DNA of 64,000 bases from Leucophora obtusa (Eukaryota > Arthropoda > Insecta > Diptera > Anthomyiidae). The translations under genes were made by a program, and so were the position numbers. Under the pieces are notes generated by a model. The model was given only the letters and a program-made list of their open reading frames with translations. It was not told the origin of the DNA and made no database searches. Position 1 is the stretch's first letter; the number at the start of each line of letters is the position of its first letter. The stretch lies in contig OX465299.1 in assembly GCA_949987735.1 (NCBI GenBank), forward strand, positions 137,171,415 through 137,235,414, given 5' to 3'. Below, piece by piece: positions 30,799 through 43,110 of the stretch.

Positions 30799-32052
30799 TT
30801 TGAAATAATGATAAAAATAAGTCATTTTTAGTGACGCATTATTTTTTGTTTTGAAATAATAGAAAAACTAACTGGTTATTAGTAATTTATTATTATATAT
30901 TTTAAAATAATGCCGAAAACAATTCCGTTCCAATACTGATAGTCCAAAAATAATCACTAAATCGCTCCATTTCTATCTACACTGGGAACTAAGGCATGAT
31001 ATTTTATGGAAAATCTAACTAATGGTGAGTCATTATTTTTTATTTTGAATTAAGCAGGAGGAAACGGTATTTTATTGCTGGTAGTTCCGAAACTAATAAC
31101 ACATCAATTTTATACCGGGTATGTATGTGTTTCCAATGGTATGTGTTTGTATTGTATGTGTTATAGAATTACTATGTAATGAAAATGAAGAACAACAATC
31201 GACATTCAACGTTCAATATCATCATATGATAATACTGATGAATCAATATTCACCAATCCCTCCCAAAAAGGATTAAACAGAAATTGTCAAATTTTTCATA
31301 TTCCTTTAAATAAAATTTCTTCCAGACCGAAACCAAAACAATCGATATAAGATGATTTTGCTTTATTTGAAAAATGTTAAAAAAAAGTTGGGTTTAATGG
31401 CTCATTTTTGAATCCAAAAAGGCCGTTAAGAGAGGCTTTCGTAGATACACATTCTCGTGTAGTATTTGTTTTGTAAGATTCATAGGATGGCAAGTATTAA
31501 TATGGTTGTATGTGAAAATAAAAAGAAAAAACGTATAATTAAAATATAGATAAAATTAATTAACTCATTAAATTGATTTCTTCTGGTAAAATTAGTTACC
31601 TGAAGATAAAGCATAAACTTCTCAGACGGGTGGCTAAGGTCCAATTTTTAATCAGAATGTATGAAAATTTTTTACTTAAGTAAAATTTGGGACAAAATGT
31701 GAGGCGGGTAACATCCAATTAAAAATGGTAATAACTCAGAATATAATGTACACTCTTACAAATTTGAATTTACTGTCATAATGGTAGGTAACTGAATGTC
31801 TTGGAATTTTGTGGTCAACTTACTACAGGTGAGTAAATTTCAAAACACAAATAAATGAGAATATATGGGAAAATCTACGAACAGGTCGACTTCAGATTTT
31901 AAAAATGAAAAATTTCAAATTAGTGGCACACATTTTTTTCTAGATAACTTATTTAAAATGCATTAAAAAGAAGTAACCTGTTCGCGTGAATCAATTTTCT
32001 TGAGTGCTACAAAAGTTATAAACAAAAAACCACACACATTTTCGCTACTAGG
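30799..32052. other. intervening AT-rich sequence, no gene seen
   Basis: No coding pattern or element tips were identified in this stretch between the Helitron and the LINE tail. Around 30810-30950, TTATTTTTTGTTTTGAAATAAT and its mirror suggest an old palindromic repeat. Confidence 0.45.
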
Positions 32053-33360
32053 TTAGGTTAGGTTGAATGGGAGCCCGCCAGAACGGCGAGTTCACTCGGA
32101 GGCCATATGGCCCATTGTGATTCCCTTAGTTTTCCCCACATGGAAAGAAATACCACGACCCGAGAAATCTAGAACCATCCCGATCCCCTTAAAAACACCA
32201 GACTGAGAAACATCGCGTAGACTGTGCAGGTCGTCGAAGAACCTGCACCCCAGATATCTGAGTCGCCGTTCCTTCAGTCCCGGACATTCACAAAGCAGAT
32301 GATGCACTGTCTCCTCCTCCTCCTCCTCGTCCCCACAGCCCCTGCAGTAGTCCGCCTGGGCGTAACCCCAACGCGCAGCCATTCGGCCTATCGCGCAGTG
32401 TCCCGGTAGAACCCCTACAAGCATCCCGACCGTCCGCTTGCCAAATCCAAGAAGAATCTTTGTCCTCCCCGGATCAGGCAGTGGCCATAGGGTCAGAGAT
32501 ATCCTACAATTGGTCAAGGTTGTCCACCTTGCCCTTGTCTCCCTATCCGATATATCCCCTAGCACACCGAATAGCTCCACCAGAGGAACCAGAACCTCCG
32601 TCTGTATAGGGTCCTCAACCGACTCGGAGCCATTCCTCGCACACTCGTCAGCCCGCTCGTTCCCCGCAATCCCAGCGTGTCCAGGGACCCACGCCAGCCT
32701 TACCGAGTGCCGACGAATACGGTCGAGGGATTCAATACAGTGCCGCACACACCCCGATCTGACAGTATCGGATTCCAGGGCTTTCAAAGCAGCAAGACTG
32801 TCCGCAAAGATGCTAATGGACAATGGATCCAAATCCCGTTCCATTATCATCCGTGCGGCCACGTCAATTGCATACACTTCCGCCTGGAACACGCTACAAT
32901 CGCCCGAGAGTCGTATGGAGATTCGAAGGTCCAGTTCGCCGGAGTAAACTCCCGACCCTGTCCCCATGTCCGTCTTCGAACCGTCCGTGAACACTAAGAT
33001 ATCACCACTCCGAATAACGGAGTCGGCTGCCTAGTCCTCCCTGGTCGGTACAATCACCTCAAAAGTCCTCTGGAAATTCGTGACCGGTACAATAGAGTCC
33101 GTTTCACGATCCAGTAGTGCACGACCAATCCCATGCAGAATGGTACTGAGTCTCCTGCATCTCCCTGAGCCCCTGATATAAATATCCAGTGGTGGGATGC
33201 CAAGCATCACCTCCAAACTTGCCTGGGGTGTAGAACGAGCCGCCCCCGTAATACCCAGACAAGCCAGTCGTTGCACCTTTGCGAGAGTGGAGAGATATGA
33301 ACCCGTGTCCACCGCCCTCCACCACACCAGTGCTGGAGGGCGGTGGAGGGCGGTTTCCAA
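32053..33360 (-). mobile_element. 3' part of an RNase H-bearing LINE (I/LOA-like group)
   Basis: The block is distinctly GC-richer than everything around it and ends on the minus strand with CAACCTAACCTAACCTA (32052-32070), a tail of CCTAA-type repeats. It is truncated near 33350, just upstream of the end of the reverse transcriptase thumb. Such fragments, with a GGTTAGGTTAGG motif at the 3' end, are common in fly genomes (recalled, not checked here). Clade assignment is tentative because the polymerase core is absent. Confidence 0.75.
32092..33350 (-). pseudogene. LINE C-terminus: RT thumb region, RNase H, zinc-knuckle-like end
   Basis: The upstream piece reads LALVWWRAVD-like residues, then LAKVQRLACLGITGAARST and EVMLGIPPLDIYI, typical of the segment after the LINE polymerase. 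After a stop near 33031 the RNase H domain follows. Counting from the GTG at 32994, the catalytic acids are D4 (FTDGS), E39 (FQAEVYAID), D65 (IFADSLAAL) and D116 (NERADECAR), all retained; WVPGHAGIAGNE is intact too. Near the end, CRGCGDEEEEEETVHHLLCEC gives a C-x2-C ... H-x4-C arrangement split by an acidic Glu run. The stop and truncation make it non-functional. Confidence 0.85.
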
Positions 33361-33759
33361 ATTTTGGTTCCAAAATTTTTTCAACATATCTGGTTTTTGA
33401 CAAAAAAAAATGTTTTCATTTTTTTTTTAATTTTTTAAAATTTTGTTTATTACGTTTATTATACGTCACGTATAATCGATAGGGTGACTTTATCAGCCGA
33501 AGCATTATCCACTTGAGGACCCATTTTTGCCCAGTTATTGTTCCACTGAGAAAAAATTCATGTTTGTGTGAAAAATTCGGCTTTGACAGAAATTGAATAA
33601 TTTTACGGAAGTAACGAAACCCTAAAATTTCACTTAAGTAAAAAATTTTCAAACAAAATTTCTTACATACCTAAGATATATTTAACATAAAAGTCGTTTT
33701 TAGTTCTGATTATTAAAATATTCCTTTTATTGGATCGATTTAAAAAACTTAAATTATTC
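33361..33759. other. AT-rich gap
   Basis: No gene or tip recognised between the LINE fragment and the next MITE. Confidence 0.4.
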
Positions 33760-33761
33760 TA

Positions 33762-34345
33762 CCTCTGTTCCGAAATAAGGTTAACATTTCTATGATATTT
33801 TTGTTCCAAAATAAGGTTAACATTTTGCTAAACAAATTGTTTTTATTTAAATAAAAGAAAAAAAGTTAAACTAACAGTTCATGTGCCACTATTGTGGTAC
33901 AAAAAATAATATTGTATTGTAATAAAATTAATAAACAATATTTTGACGAGCTGTTGCTAATGTCTCTTCGCTGCATTTAATAGAAACCAGTAAAAGGCAA
34001 TTTCGGCGAAGACTTTCTTTACCCATACGTCGAATTTTGTAAATATTACCATCTTTGTTCAGCATTATAGATTCCATACATGTTTGTAATGTCAAAAATA
34101 CGTTTTCTAATTTATCTGAATGCTGTTAATTTTTGCACACAAAATCGAAGAATTATCTTAATTCTAATTTTCAACTTTGACATCGAATTAAAAATAAATT
34201 AAAAAAAAATTGGAAACAGATCTATAAATTCAGAATCACTGATATGTCCTCACAGCTATCCCAAAAAAAAAGAAATTAATTTTTTTAAAAACCTCCATAA
34301 TCCCAGCATAAATATAGAATTGTTAACCTCATTTCGGAACGGAGG
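33762..34345. mobile_element. MITE with CCTCTGTTCCG tips, TA target
   Basis: Inverted tips CCTCTGTTCCGAAATAAGG and CCTCATTTCGGAACGGAGG with TA at 33760-33761 and 34346-34347. The left tip is followed by a second partial copy (GTTCCAAAATAAGGTTAACA). The interior is AT-rich and non-coding. The tip recalls the Stowaway consensus (CTCCCTCCGTTCC), a Tc1/mariner MITE type. Confidence 0.7.
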
Positions 34346-35501
34346 TAGTACTTTTATTTTAATACATATTTTAGACATACATGTATGTATATTAGACCGA
34401 CTCACCTTATATGGACAAAAAAAAAAGCAAAAAAAGTGCCCCCCTCAAAATAAACCTTGGTTTGTTTTATGATGATTCCCAAAATATTTCGGGTCTAGGA
34501 ATGAGATCTCACGAGCTGGACCGTTTTTAAAAAAAGGTTTTTTTTTAGTTTTTGGCACAATTTTGGTATTTATCTAAAGACAATATACACAATATTAGTA
34601 TCATATGAAAGGTTTTTTTGAGGCGCGTCCAGCGGTATATATAAGATGTTCAATCATTCCTAGAAATGTCCCGTTTGCAAGGATATTCTACAAAAAAAAA
34701 AGTTTTTGACTCTTTTGTATGAAGAATTTTGTGATTTAAATGTCAATCTTACATATCTTAATCTCTAGTCGATTTAAGTGAACACGTGTTTCAGGTTTTC
34801 TTGAAATTCGCGATTGTTCGCGTTTTATCAGAAATTCAATATGGTGCAGAAAATATATTTAAAATAGGGCACTATGGATATAAAAACTTTCCTTTTAATA
34901 AGTAAATAATCGCTAAGTGGATATACATAGTTTAGAATTTTGCTAATTTAATATATTTTTCACGGTGCTCTGGACCAAATTTTGATGAAATTTGGAGTTA
35001 CCCCAATTCAATAAAACAAATTTATGAAATTTTTTGTAGGTTTATTATTAAATAAAATATTTTAGTAAAATACGCGTGTCTGTAATTTTTTTAAGAAAAA
35101 TCTAAATATATGCTGACTAGGGTATTCAATCGATTAATCGTTATTCGATTAATAATTCAAAATGTCCAAATTTCGAATAACGAATAATTTCTTACGATTA
35201 ATCGATTAATCGAAATTGGTAGAAAATTAGGGAAATGTTTTAAAAATATAAATTTTTTATTAAAGAAAATGTGTTAAAAACTAAAATTTTTTTTTTTTTT
35301 AAATTGTGGTAAATAATTTCCTGTAGTCTGTTCCTATCCGAATTTCATTCTGGCCTAAGAAAATAATTAAGGGACGACCTTTTAGAATTTCTAGAAATAT
35401 TTGTTAGCTTCAACTCAGTGAGAATTTCATGTTTTAAGGAGGAGCATCAATAAACATCTTAAATCCCAAAGAAAAAACAAAAACAACATAAAATTATCAC
35501 A

Positions 35502-35908
35502 CCCGTGTAAAAAAGATCAGATCTGGCCAGATCTCAGCACATCTTACCAGATCTAATTAGATCTCAAAATTGGGGACAAATTTGAGATCTAATTAGATCT
35601 GATCAGATCTAGGCATATCTGGCCAGATCTTTGTAGATCTTACCAGATCTAATCAGATCTCAAAATTGGGGACAAATTTGAGATCTAATTGGATCTGATT
35701 AGATCTAGGCATATCTTGCGCATTTGTCCAGATCACTTTAGATTTGAACAAATTTGGCACTAGATCTTATCAGATCTTGCCATAAGGTATTATCACATAT
35801 GCCATATCTGATCATATTTGATATGATCTGGTACAGGATCTAATTAGATTGAATCATATCTATTGAGAACCAAAAATATCTGGTCAGATCTAAACTTTTT
35901 TACACGGG
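35502..35908. mobile_element. MITE with CCCGTGTAAAAAAG tips and AGATCT-rich body
   Basis: Tips CCCGTGTAAAAAAGATC and CTTTTTTACACGGG are flanked by CA on both sides (35500-35501 and 35909-35910). The body is packed with overlapping AGATCTGATCAGATCT-like palindromes and the recurring sentence CTCAAAATTGGGGACAAATT. It belongs to the CCC...GGG group with variable 2-bp duplications. A duplicate lies at 39110-39516. Confidence 0.75.
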
Positions 35909-36072
35909 CAGTTTGCTTTGTCATCTTCCAAATTACTACCCTGTTTTTGTGACTTATCTAGTAAAGTAGTGGTATCTATTTACGTATAATAAATTTGTAA
36001 TTATTTTTTACGATATTAAATGAAAGCATTAGTTATTATTGTAATTAATGATTACACAGTACAACAGCCAAT

Positions 36073-36695
36073 CTGGGGGGTGAGAAATTCCACGTCAGGG
36101 TGATGGTACTAGGTCAGTATAGTAAAACCCTCAAAGGGTTTGGCGTTCGTATGTGTCATTTTTTTTTATGACCTTTTAAATTTTTTCCTTATCTTGATGT
36201 TTTTTCGCTTAGTTGTAACTCGAGAACCACTTGTCCGATTTTGATAAAACAAATTTAGAAAAATTTAGAATTACAATTTCTTTAATCCGTTCATATAACA
36301 TTTTTCTTTATAATCAACAGTTTTGCCGGTAAAAATAAATTTGTGGAGAAAAAAAAATATTTTTTTGCCTAAAAATTAAATTTTTTTTTTTAAATTCATA
36401 AAAAAAAATATTTTTTTTTCTCCACAAATTTATTTTTACCGGCAAAACTGTTGATTATAAAGAAAAATGTTATATGAACGGATTAAAGAAATTGTAATTC
36501 TAAATTTTTCTAAATTTGTTTCATCAAAATCGGACAAGTGGTTCTCGAGTTACAACTAAGCGAAAAAACATCAAGATAAGGAAAAAATTTAAAAGGTCAT
36601 AAAAAAAAATGACACATACGAACGCCAAACCCTTTGAGGGTTTTACTATACTGACCTAGTACCATCACCCTGATTTGGAATTTCTCACCCCCCAG
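36073..36695. repeat. 623-bp near-perfect palindrome
   Basis: CTGGGGGGTGAGAAATTCC at the left pairs with GGAATTTCTCACCCCCCAG at the right and the pairing continues to the centre near 36395, interrupted by few mismatches (e.g. GATAAAACA against TGTTTCATC). The inner core (AACTCGAGAACCACT, CAACAGTTTTGCCGGTAAAA) is shared with the foldback at 52147-52781 although the tips differ. No convincing target duplication was found. The duplicate lies at 39681-40303. Confidence 0.85.
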
Positions 36696-38007
36696 ACAAT
36701 AATCCCAAAAATGTTCCATAGTGTTATTAGAATTATTAATTATAACTAATGCTCAATGTAATAAAAGATGTTTAGTAAGCACTCTGAATTAATAAAATAA
36801 GGGATGGAGATATGGAAACGTAGAGGGAAAATCAATTCTCAACAGAATTCCTCACTACATTTACGTTTTTTATGTATTCATTGCATACAAAAGAGATACA
36901 GATTAATTTACGGGGTCTTATATTCTTCTTTCGGGTGTGGTTCTTCCCGATTTGGATAAAATTTTAATATGTATGTGAAAGAGGGGACAGAAAAAATAAA
37001 AATAATGGCAAAATCTGATCTCAATTATTACATTTTTTTATGAATTTCAGAAGAGCTACTGAATTTATTTTTGTTCCTTTTTTAAATAAAATGATTAAAA
37101 ACACAACAAGTGTATGTATATTATTTTACAGAAAATTTTTTCGATTAATCGATTATTTTTAAAATTTTGTTCGATTAACCGGTTAAGAAAAAAACCCGAA
37201 TAATTATTTGCACGATTAATCGATTAAAGTAAAAAGCCGATTAATTGAATACCCTAATGCTGACCTTAAATAAAATTTTATAATAATTTTTTTTTCCCAA
37301 AAAAAAGATATTCCGCTAAAAAAAAGCGCATGTTGGGTTTTTTCTGTTAAGTTGCATTTTTATCCTTACATCTACTAGAAACTGAATTAAAATTATTATT
37401 AAAATTTTATAAAAATTGTTTTTCGCGAAAAAAAAGATATTCCGCCAAAAAAAAGCGCGTGCATTTCATTTTTATCTTATATAAACTAGATACTGAATTC
37501 AAATGCAGATTGCAGTAATTCAAAAATTTTAACAAAATTTGGTCCACAGCATCACGCAAAATATATGAAATTTGCAAAATTTCGAACTGTATCCACTTTG
37601 CGATGATTTACTTATGAAAAGAAAAGTTTTGGTATCCATATTGCCCTATTTAGAACACATTTTTTCCTCCACATTAAATTTCTGATAAAACGCGAAAAAT
37701 CAAGAATTTCGAAAAAATCTAAAAACACGTATTCACTTAAATCGACTACAGATTATGATATGCAATTTTGACATTTCAATAACAAACATCTCCGTATAAA
37801 TAAGTCAAAAATTTGTTTTTTTTTTATAGAATATCCTTGAAAATAGGACGTGTCTGGATACGCTTGAACATGTTATATATGCCGCTGGACGCGCCTCAAA
37901 AAAAACTTTGATATGATACTAAGATACAAATTTCTTACAAAAACCCTGTTGAAAATATCCCGTTCTAGTGGAGATCTCCTGCGGAGAGAGTATCACCTTA
38001 TATGGAT

Positions 38008-41000
38008 ACTCACCTTATATGGACAAAAAAAAAAGCAAAAAAAGTGCCCCCCTCAAAATAAACCTTGGTTTGTTTTATGATGATTCCCAAAATATTTCGG
38101 GTCTAGGAATGAGATCTCACGAGCTGGACCGTTTTTAAAAAAAGGTTTTTTTTTAGTTTTTGGCACAATTTTGGTATTTATCTAAAGACAATATACACAA
38201 TATTAGTATCATATGAAAGGTTTTTTTGAGGCGCGTCCAGCGGTATATATAAGATGTTCAATCATTCCTAGAAATGTCCCGTTTGCAAGGATATTCTACA
38301 AAAAAAAAAGTTTTTGACTCTTTTGTATGAAGAATTTTGTGATTTAAATGTCAATCTTACATATCTTAATCTCTAGTCGATTTAAGTGAACACGTGTTTC
38401 AGGTTTTCTTGAAATTCGCGATTGTTCGCGTTTTATCAGAAATTCAATATGGTGCAGAAAATATATTTAAAATAGGGCACTATGGATATAAAAACTTTCC
38501 TTTTAATAAGTAAATAATCGCTAAGTGGATATACATAGTTTAGAATTTTGCTAATTTAATATATTTTTCACGGTGCTCTGGACCAAATTTTGATGAAATT
38601 TGGAGTTACCCCAATTCAATAAAACAAATTTATGAAATTTTTTGTAGGTTTATTATTAAATAAAATATTTTAGTAAAATACGCGTGTCTGTAATTTTTTT
38701 AAGAAAAATCTAAATATATGCTGACTAGGGTATTCAATCGATTAATCGTTATTCGATTAATAATTCAAAATGTCCAAATTTCGAATAACGAATAATTTCT
38801 TACGATTACTCGATTAATCGAAATTGGTAGAAAATTAGGGAAATGTTTTAAAAATATAAATTTTTTATTAAAGAAAATGTGTTAAAAACTAAAATTTTTT
38901 TTTTTTTTAAATTGTGGTAAATAATTTCCTGTAGTCTGTTCCTATCCGAATTTCATTCTGGCCTAAGAAAATAATTAAGGGACGACCTTTTAGAATTTCT
39001 AGAAATATTTGTTAGCTTCAACTCAGTGAGAATTTCATGTTTTAAGGAGGAGCATCAATAAACATCTTAAATCCCAAAGAAAAAACAAAAACAACATAAA
39101 ATTATCACACCCGTGTAAAAAAGATCAGATCTGGCCAGATCTCAGCACATCTTACCAGATCTAATTAGATCTCAAAATTGGGGACAAATTTGAGATCTAA
39201 TTAGATCTGATCAGATCTAGGCATATCTGGCCAGATCTTTGTAGATCTTACCAGATCTAATCAGATCTCAAAATTGGGGACAAATTTGAGATCTAATTGG
39301 ATCTGATTAGATCTAGGCATATCTTGCGCATTTGTCCAGATCACTTTAGATTTGAACAAATTTGGCACTAGATCTTATCAGATCTTGCCATAAGGTATTA
39401 TCACATATGCCATATCTGATCATATTTGATATGATCTGGTACAGGATCTAATTAGATTGAATCATATCTATTGAGAACCAAAAATATCTGGTCAGATCTA
39501 AACTTTTTTACACGGGCAGTTTGCTTTGTCATCTTCCAAATTACTACCCTGTTTTTGTGACTTATCTAGTAAAGTAGTGGTATCTATTTACGTATAATAA
39601 ATTTGTAATTATTTTTTACGATATTAAATGAAAGCATTAGTTATTATTGTAATTAATGATTACACAGTACAACAGCCAATCTGGGGGGTGAGAAATTCCA
39701 CGTCAGGGTGATGGTACTAGGTCAGTATAGTAAAACCCTCAAAGGGTTTGGCGTTCGTATGTGTCATTTTTTTTTATGACCTTTTAAATTTTTTCCTTAT
39801 CTTGATGTTTTTTCGCTTAGTTGTAACTCGAGAACCACTTGTCCGATTTTGATGAAACAAATTTAGAAAAATTTAGAATTACAATTTCTTTAATCCGTTC
39901 ATATAACATTTTTCTTTATAATCAACAGTTTTGCCGGTAAAAATAAATTTGTGGAGAAAAAAAAATATTTTTTTGCCTAAAAATTAAATTTTTTTTTTTA
40001 AATTCATAAAAAAAAATATTTTTTTTTCTCCACAAATTTATTTTTACCGGCAAAACTGTTGATTATAAAGAAAAATGTTATATGAACGGATTAAAGAAAT
40101 TGTAATTCTAAATTTTTCTAAATTTGTTTCATCAAAATCGGACAAGTGGTTCTCGAGTTACAACTAAGCGAAAAAACATCAAGATAAGGAAAAAATTTAA
40201 AAGGTCATAAAAAAAAATGACACATACGAACGCCAAACCCTTTGAGGGTTTTACTATACTGACCTAGTACCATCACCCTGATTTGGAATTTCTCACCCCC
40301 CAGACAATAATCCCAAAAATGTTCCATAGTGTTATTAGAATTATTAATTATAACTAATGCTCAATGTAATAAAAGATGTTTAGTAAGCACTCTGAATTAA
40401 TAAAATAAGGGATGGAGATATGGAAACGTAGAGGGAAAATCAATTCTCAACAGAATTCCTCACTACATTTACGTTTTTTATGTATTCATTGCATACAAAA
40501 GAGATACAGATTAATTTACGGGGTCTTATATTCTTCTTTCGGGTGTGGTTCTTCCCGATTTGGATAAAATTTTAATATGTATGTGAAAGAGGGGACAGAA
40601 AAAATAAAAATAATGGCAAAATCTGATCTCAATTATTACATTTTTTTATGAATTTCAGAAGAGCTACTGAATTTATTTTTGTTCCTTTTTTAAATAAAAT
40701 GATTAAAAACACAACAAGTGTATGTATATTATTTTACAGAAAATTTTTTCGATTAATCGATTATTTTTAAAATTTTGTTCGATTAACCGGTTAAGAAAAA
40801 AACCCGAATAATTATTTGCACGATTAATCGATTAAAGTAAAAAGCCGATTAATTGAATACCCTAATGCTGACCTTAAATAAAATTTTATAATAATTTTTT
40901 TTTCCCAAAAAAAAGATATTCCGCTAAAAAAAAGCGCATGTTGGGTTTTTTCTGTTAAGTTGCATTTTTATCCTTACATCTACTAGAAACTGAATTAAAA

Positions 41001-41602
41001 TTATTATTAAAATTTTATAAAAATTGTTTTTCGCGAAAAAAAAGATATTCCGCCAAAAAAAAGCGCGTGCATTTCATTTTTATCTTATATAAACTAGATA
41101 CTGAATTCAAATGCAGATTGCAGTAATTCAAAAATTTTAACAAAATTTGGTCCACAGCATCACGCAAAATATATGAAATTTGCAAAATTTCGAACTGTAT
41201 CCACTTTGCGATGATTTACTTATGAAAAGAAAAGTTTTGGTATCCATATTGCCCTATTTAGAACACATTTTTTCCTCCACATTAAATTTCTGATAAAACG
41301 CGAAAAATCAAGAATTTCGAAAAAATCTAAAAACACGTATTCACTTAAATCGACTACAGATTATGATATGCAATTTTGACATTTCAATAACAAACATCTC
41401 CGTATAAATAAGTCAAAAATTTGTTTTTTTTTTATAGAATATCCTTGAAAATAGGACGTGTCTGGATACGCTTGAACATGTTATATATGCCGCTGGACGC
41501 GCCTCAAAAAAAACTTTGATATGATACTAAGATACAAATTTCTTACAAAAACCCTGTTGAAAATATCCCGTTCTAGTGGAGATCTCCTGCGGAGAGAGTA
41601 TC
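38008..41602. repeat. tandem duplication, copy 2 (3.6 kb)
   Basis: It repeats 34400-37994, so it contains second copies of the foldback (about 38001-41552), the hAT (38726-40864), the AGATCT MITE (39110-39516) and the palindrome (39681-40303). It is joined to copy 1 by 13 bp (37995-38007), ACCTTATATGGAT, which repeats part of the adjoining ACCTTATATGGA. Past 41602 the Helitron sequence continues, whereas copy 1 breaks off there. Confidence 0.93.
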
Positions 41603-42553
41603 TATATTCTTTGTTTATTTTACTTTTTACTTTGTTTCTGGAAAAAAAGTACTTTGTTTTGGAAAAGTGCTTTTTGGAAAAAAGTAATTTTCTTTTGTAA
41701 AACGTATTTTTTTTGAAAAAGTCTTTTTTCAAAAAAAGGAGTTTTGTTTTTGAAAAAAGGAATTTCCAGAAACTCTGCCTTAGTGGAAGTATCCGTGGAG
41801 TGAGGAAAAAAGTACTTTTTTGGAATTCTATTTTTTTCTCTCTCTTGGTATGGTGCTAGATACTTTCTTTGAAAAAGCTTAATTTTTTTTGAAAATGTAT
41901 TCTTTTTGGAAAAAAATACTACTACTTTTGTTTGAAAATGGTACTTATTTTGGCGAAAGGTACTTTTTCCGGAAAAGGTACTCTCTTTTAAAAAACGTAC
42001 TTTTTTTGGAAAAAGACACTTTTTTGTGGAAAAAGGTAGTTTTTTGGAAAAAGTTATTTTTTTTTGGAAAAGGTACTTTTTTGGATAAAGGAACTTTTTT
42101 AGAAAAAGGTACTTTTTTTGTAAAATGGTACTTTTTCCTTTTTGCCCTTTCCTGTAGGAATTTTTAAAAATCCCGTCATAGTGGATGTCTACTACAGAGG
42201 AGGAACTCTCATAACTAATTTCAACTTCCTAGCTCCAGCGGTTTGGGCAGGCCGTTAAGAGGGGCACTTTTCCCCTTTTGGGCCCAAGTTTTACAACGTC
42301 CCTGTCCAAAATTCTAGCAAGTACTTTCCAGAAATGTCAGCCCTTACTACATTGAACACATATCTTAAATTTCAGCTTTCTAGCCAAAGGGGTTTTGGCA
42401 GGCCGTCAAGGGTAGGAATTTCCAAAAATCCCGTCTTAGCGAAAAAGGAACCAGCATATTAAATTTCAACTTCCTAGCTTCAGCGGTTTGGGCTGGGCGA
42501 TGTTGAGTCAGTGAGTCAGTCAGTCACTCATGTTATTCTTTTATATATAGAGA
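41553..42553 (-). mobile_element. Helitron 5' part (3'-truncated)
   Basis: On the minus strand the element begins with TC (TCTCTATATATAAAAGAA, from 42553, next to host A) followed by the GACTGACTGACT run and GCCCAGCCCAAACCGCTG, the same start as the Helitron at 45745-50090. Going left it passes through AAAAAGTACC-type repeats (41.6-42.13 kb) and ends near 41553 against the foldback. No 3' hairpin is present. Confidence 0.72.
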
Positions 42554-43040
42554 TTGTGACTTTGCAACAAAAAATACATGGGGAATACAGTCACAACTAA
42601 GAGTTACAGGTTTTCATAGGAACAGGCACGTTAATGTGCTAAAATTCGAAAACTTATCTAACCCATTTCATACCAAACATAAAATTCATGGTCCGATTTC
42701 AATGAACTTTTTAATTTTTGCTTTTATATCATCAATATTAATAATATACAAAAGAAAAAAACATTATTTCCGTTTCCTCACAACACGATGTGACTTTACA
42801 GTTACCCAGCAAAAAAAAAGAGATGCCGAAGTAGTAGAAAAAGCACTACAATGGTATAGATGTACTTCTTTTTTAACATAAACACTAATGATTTTAACAT
42901 TGAATTGTCATAGGACAACTCAACATTTTTTTAGTACTTTTTGAAATAGTGCAAAGGAAACTCCTTTTCACCAATTAAATGTTAAAAAAATTCTTCGGAA
43001 AAAAAATATATTTTTTTATATTTTACAAAAGTTTTTTTTA
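42554..43040. other. AT-rich sequence, no gene seen
   Basis: No pattern beyond AT-rich composition; short frames have no family resemblance. Confidence 0.4.
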
Positions 43041-43042
43041 TT

Positions 43043-43110
43043 GCCGCCACCACCCGAACCTGCGACCCCATTACTGCTAGTCTAGCTCTCTACCGCTGAG
43101 CTAATCTTTG
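43043..43110 (-). repeat. tRNA-like sequence with A-tail
   Basis: On the minus strand GATTAGCTCAGCGGTAGAG looks like a tRNA D-arm/box A and GCAGGTTCGGGTGGTG like the T-arm/box B, about 35 bp apart, followed by GGCGGCA and an A-run. It is a tRNA-derived retroposon or tRNA pseudogene; the anticodon stem is not convincing. It differs from the SINE at 22.0 kb. Confidence 0.55.

Larger units (their letters stand above)
35118..37256. mobile_element. hAT-type element, TAGGGTATTCAATCG tips
   Basis: Tips TAGGGTATTCAATCGATT and a mirrored AATTGAATACCCTA are flanked by an exact 8-bp duplication, ATGCTGAC (35110-35117 and 37257-37264). Subterminal CGATTAATCG motifs repeat at both ends. The foldback copy at about 1990 keeps the empty site as GGTCAGCATATATTCAG, with one copy of GTCAGCAT. 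No transposase is present. The interior holds the MITE 35502-35908 and the palindrome 36073-36695. Confidence 0.87.
34393..37944. mobile_element. foldback hAT, TAGACCGACTCAC family, first duplicate
   Basis: The left arm from TAGACCGACTCACC matches the right arm of the 606-2726 element in reverse (CCTTATATGGAC, AATAAACCTTGGTTTG, ACACGTGTTTCAGG). It is split by the hAT at 35118-37256. The right arm resumes at 37265 and stops near 37944, about 160 bp short of the expected tip, where Helitron-derived sequence begins. Confidence 0.8.
34400..37994. repeat. tandem duplication, copy 1 (3.6 kb)
   Basis: The 3595-bp segment from ACTCACCTTATATGGAC to GGAGAGAGTATC recurs at 38008-41602 with a constant offset of 3608 bp. 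Comparing by eye I found only two differences: A35201/C38809 and A36246/G38854-type (A36246 versus G39854). The unit contains the foldback, the hAT, a MITE, a 623-bp palindrome and the first bases of a Helitron. Confidence 0.93.

Noticed and set aside
32052..32072. Interstitial telomere sequence (TTAGG)n
   Set aside because: Only about three units are present and they lie exactly at the 3' end of a LINE, which explains them better.
35502..35908. AGATCT palindromes as a regulatory or origin element
   Set aside because: The block has transposon tips and 2-bp flanking repeats and recurs as a repeat family.
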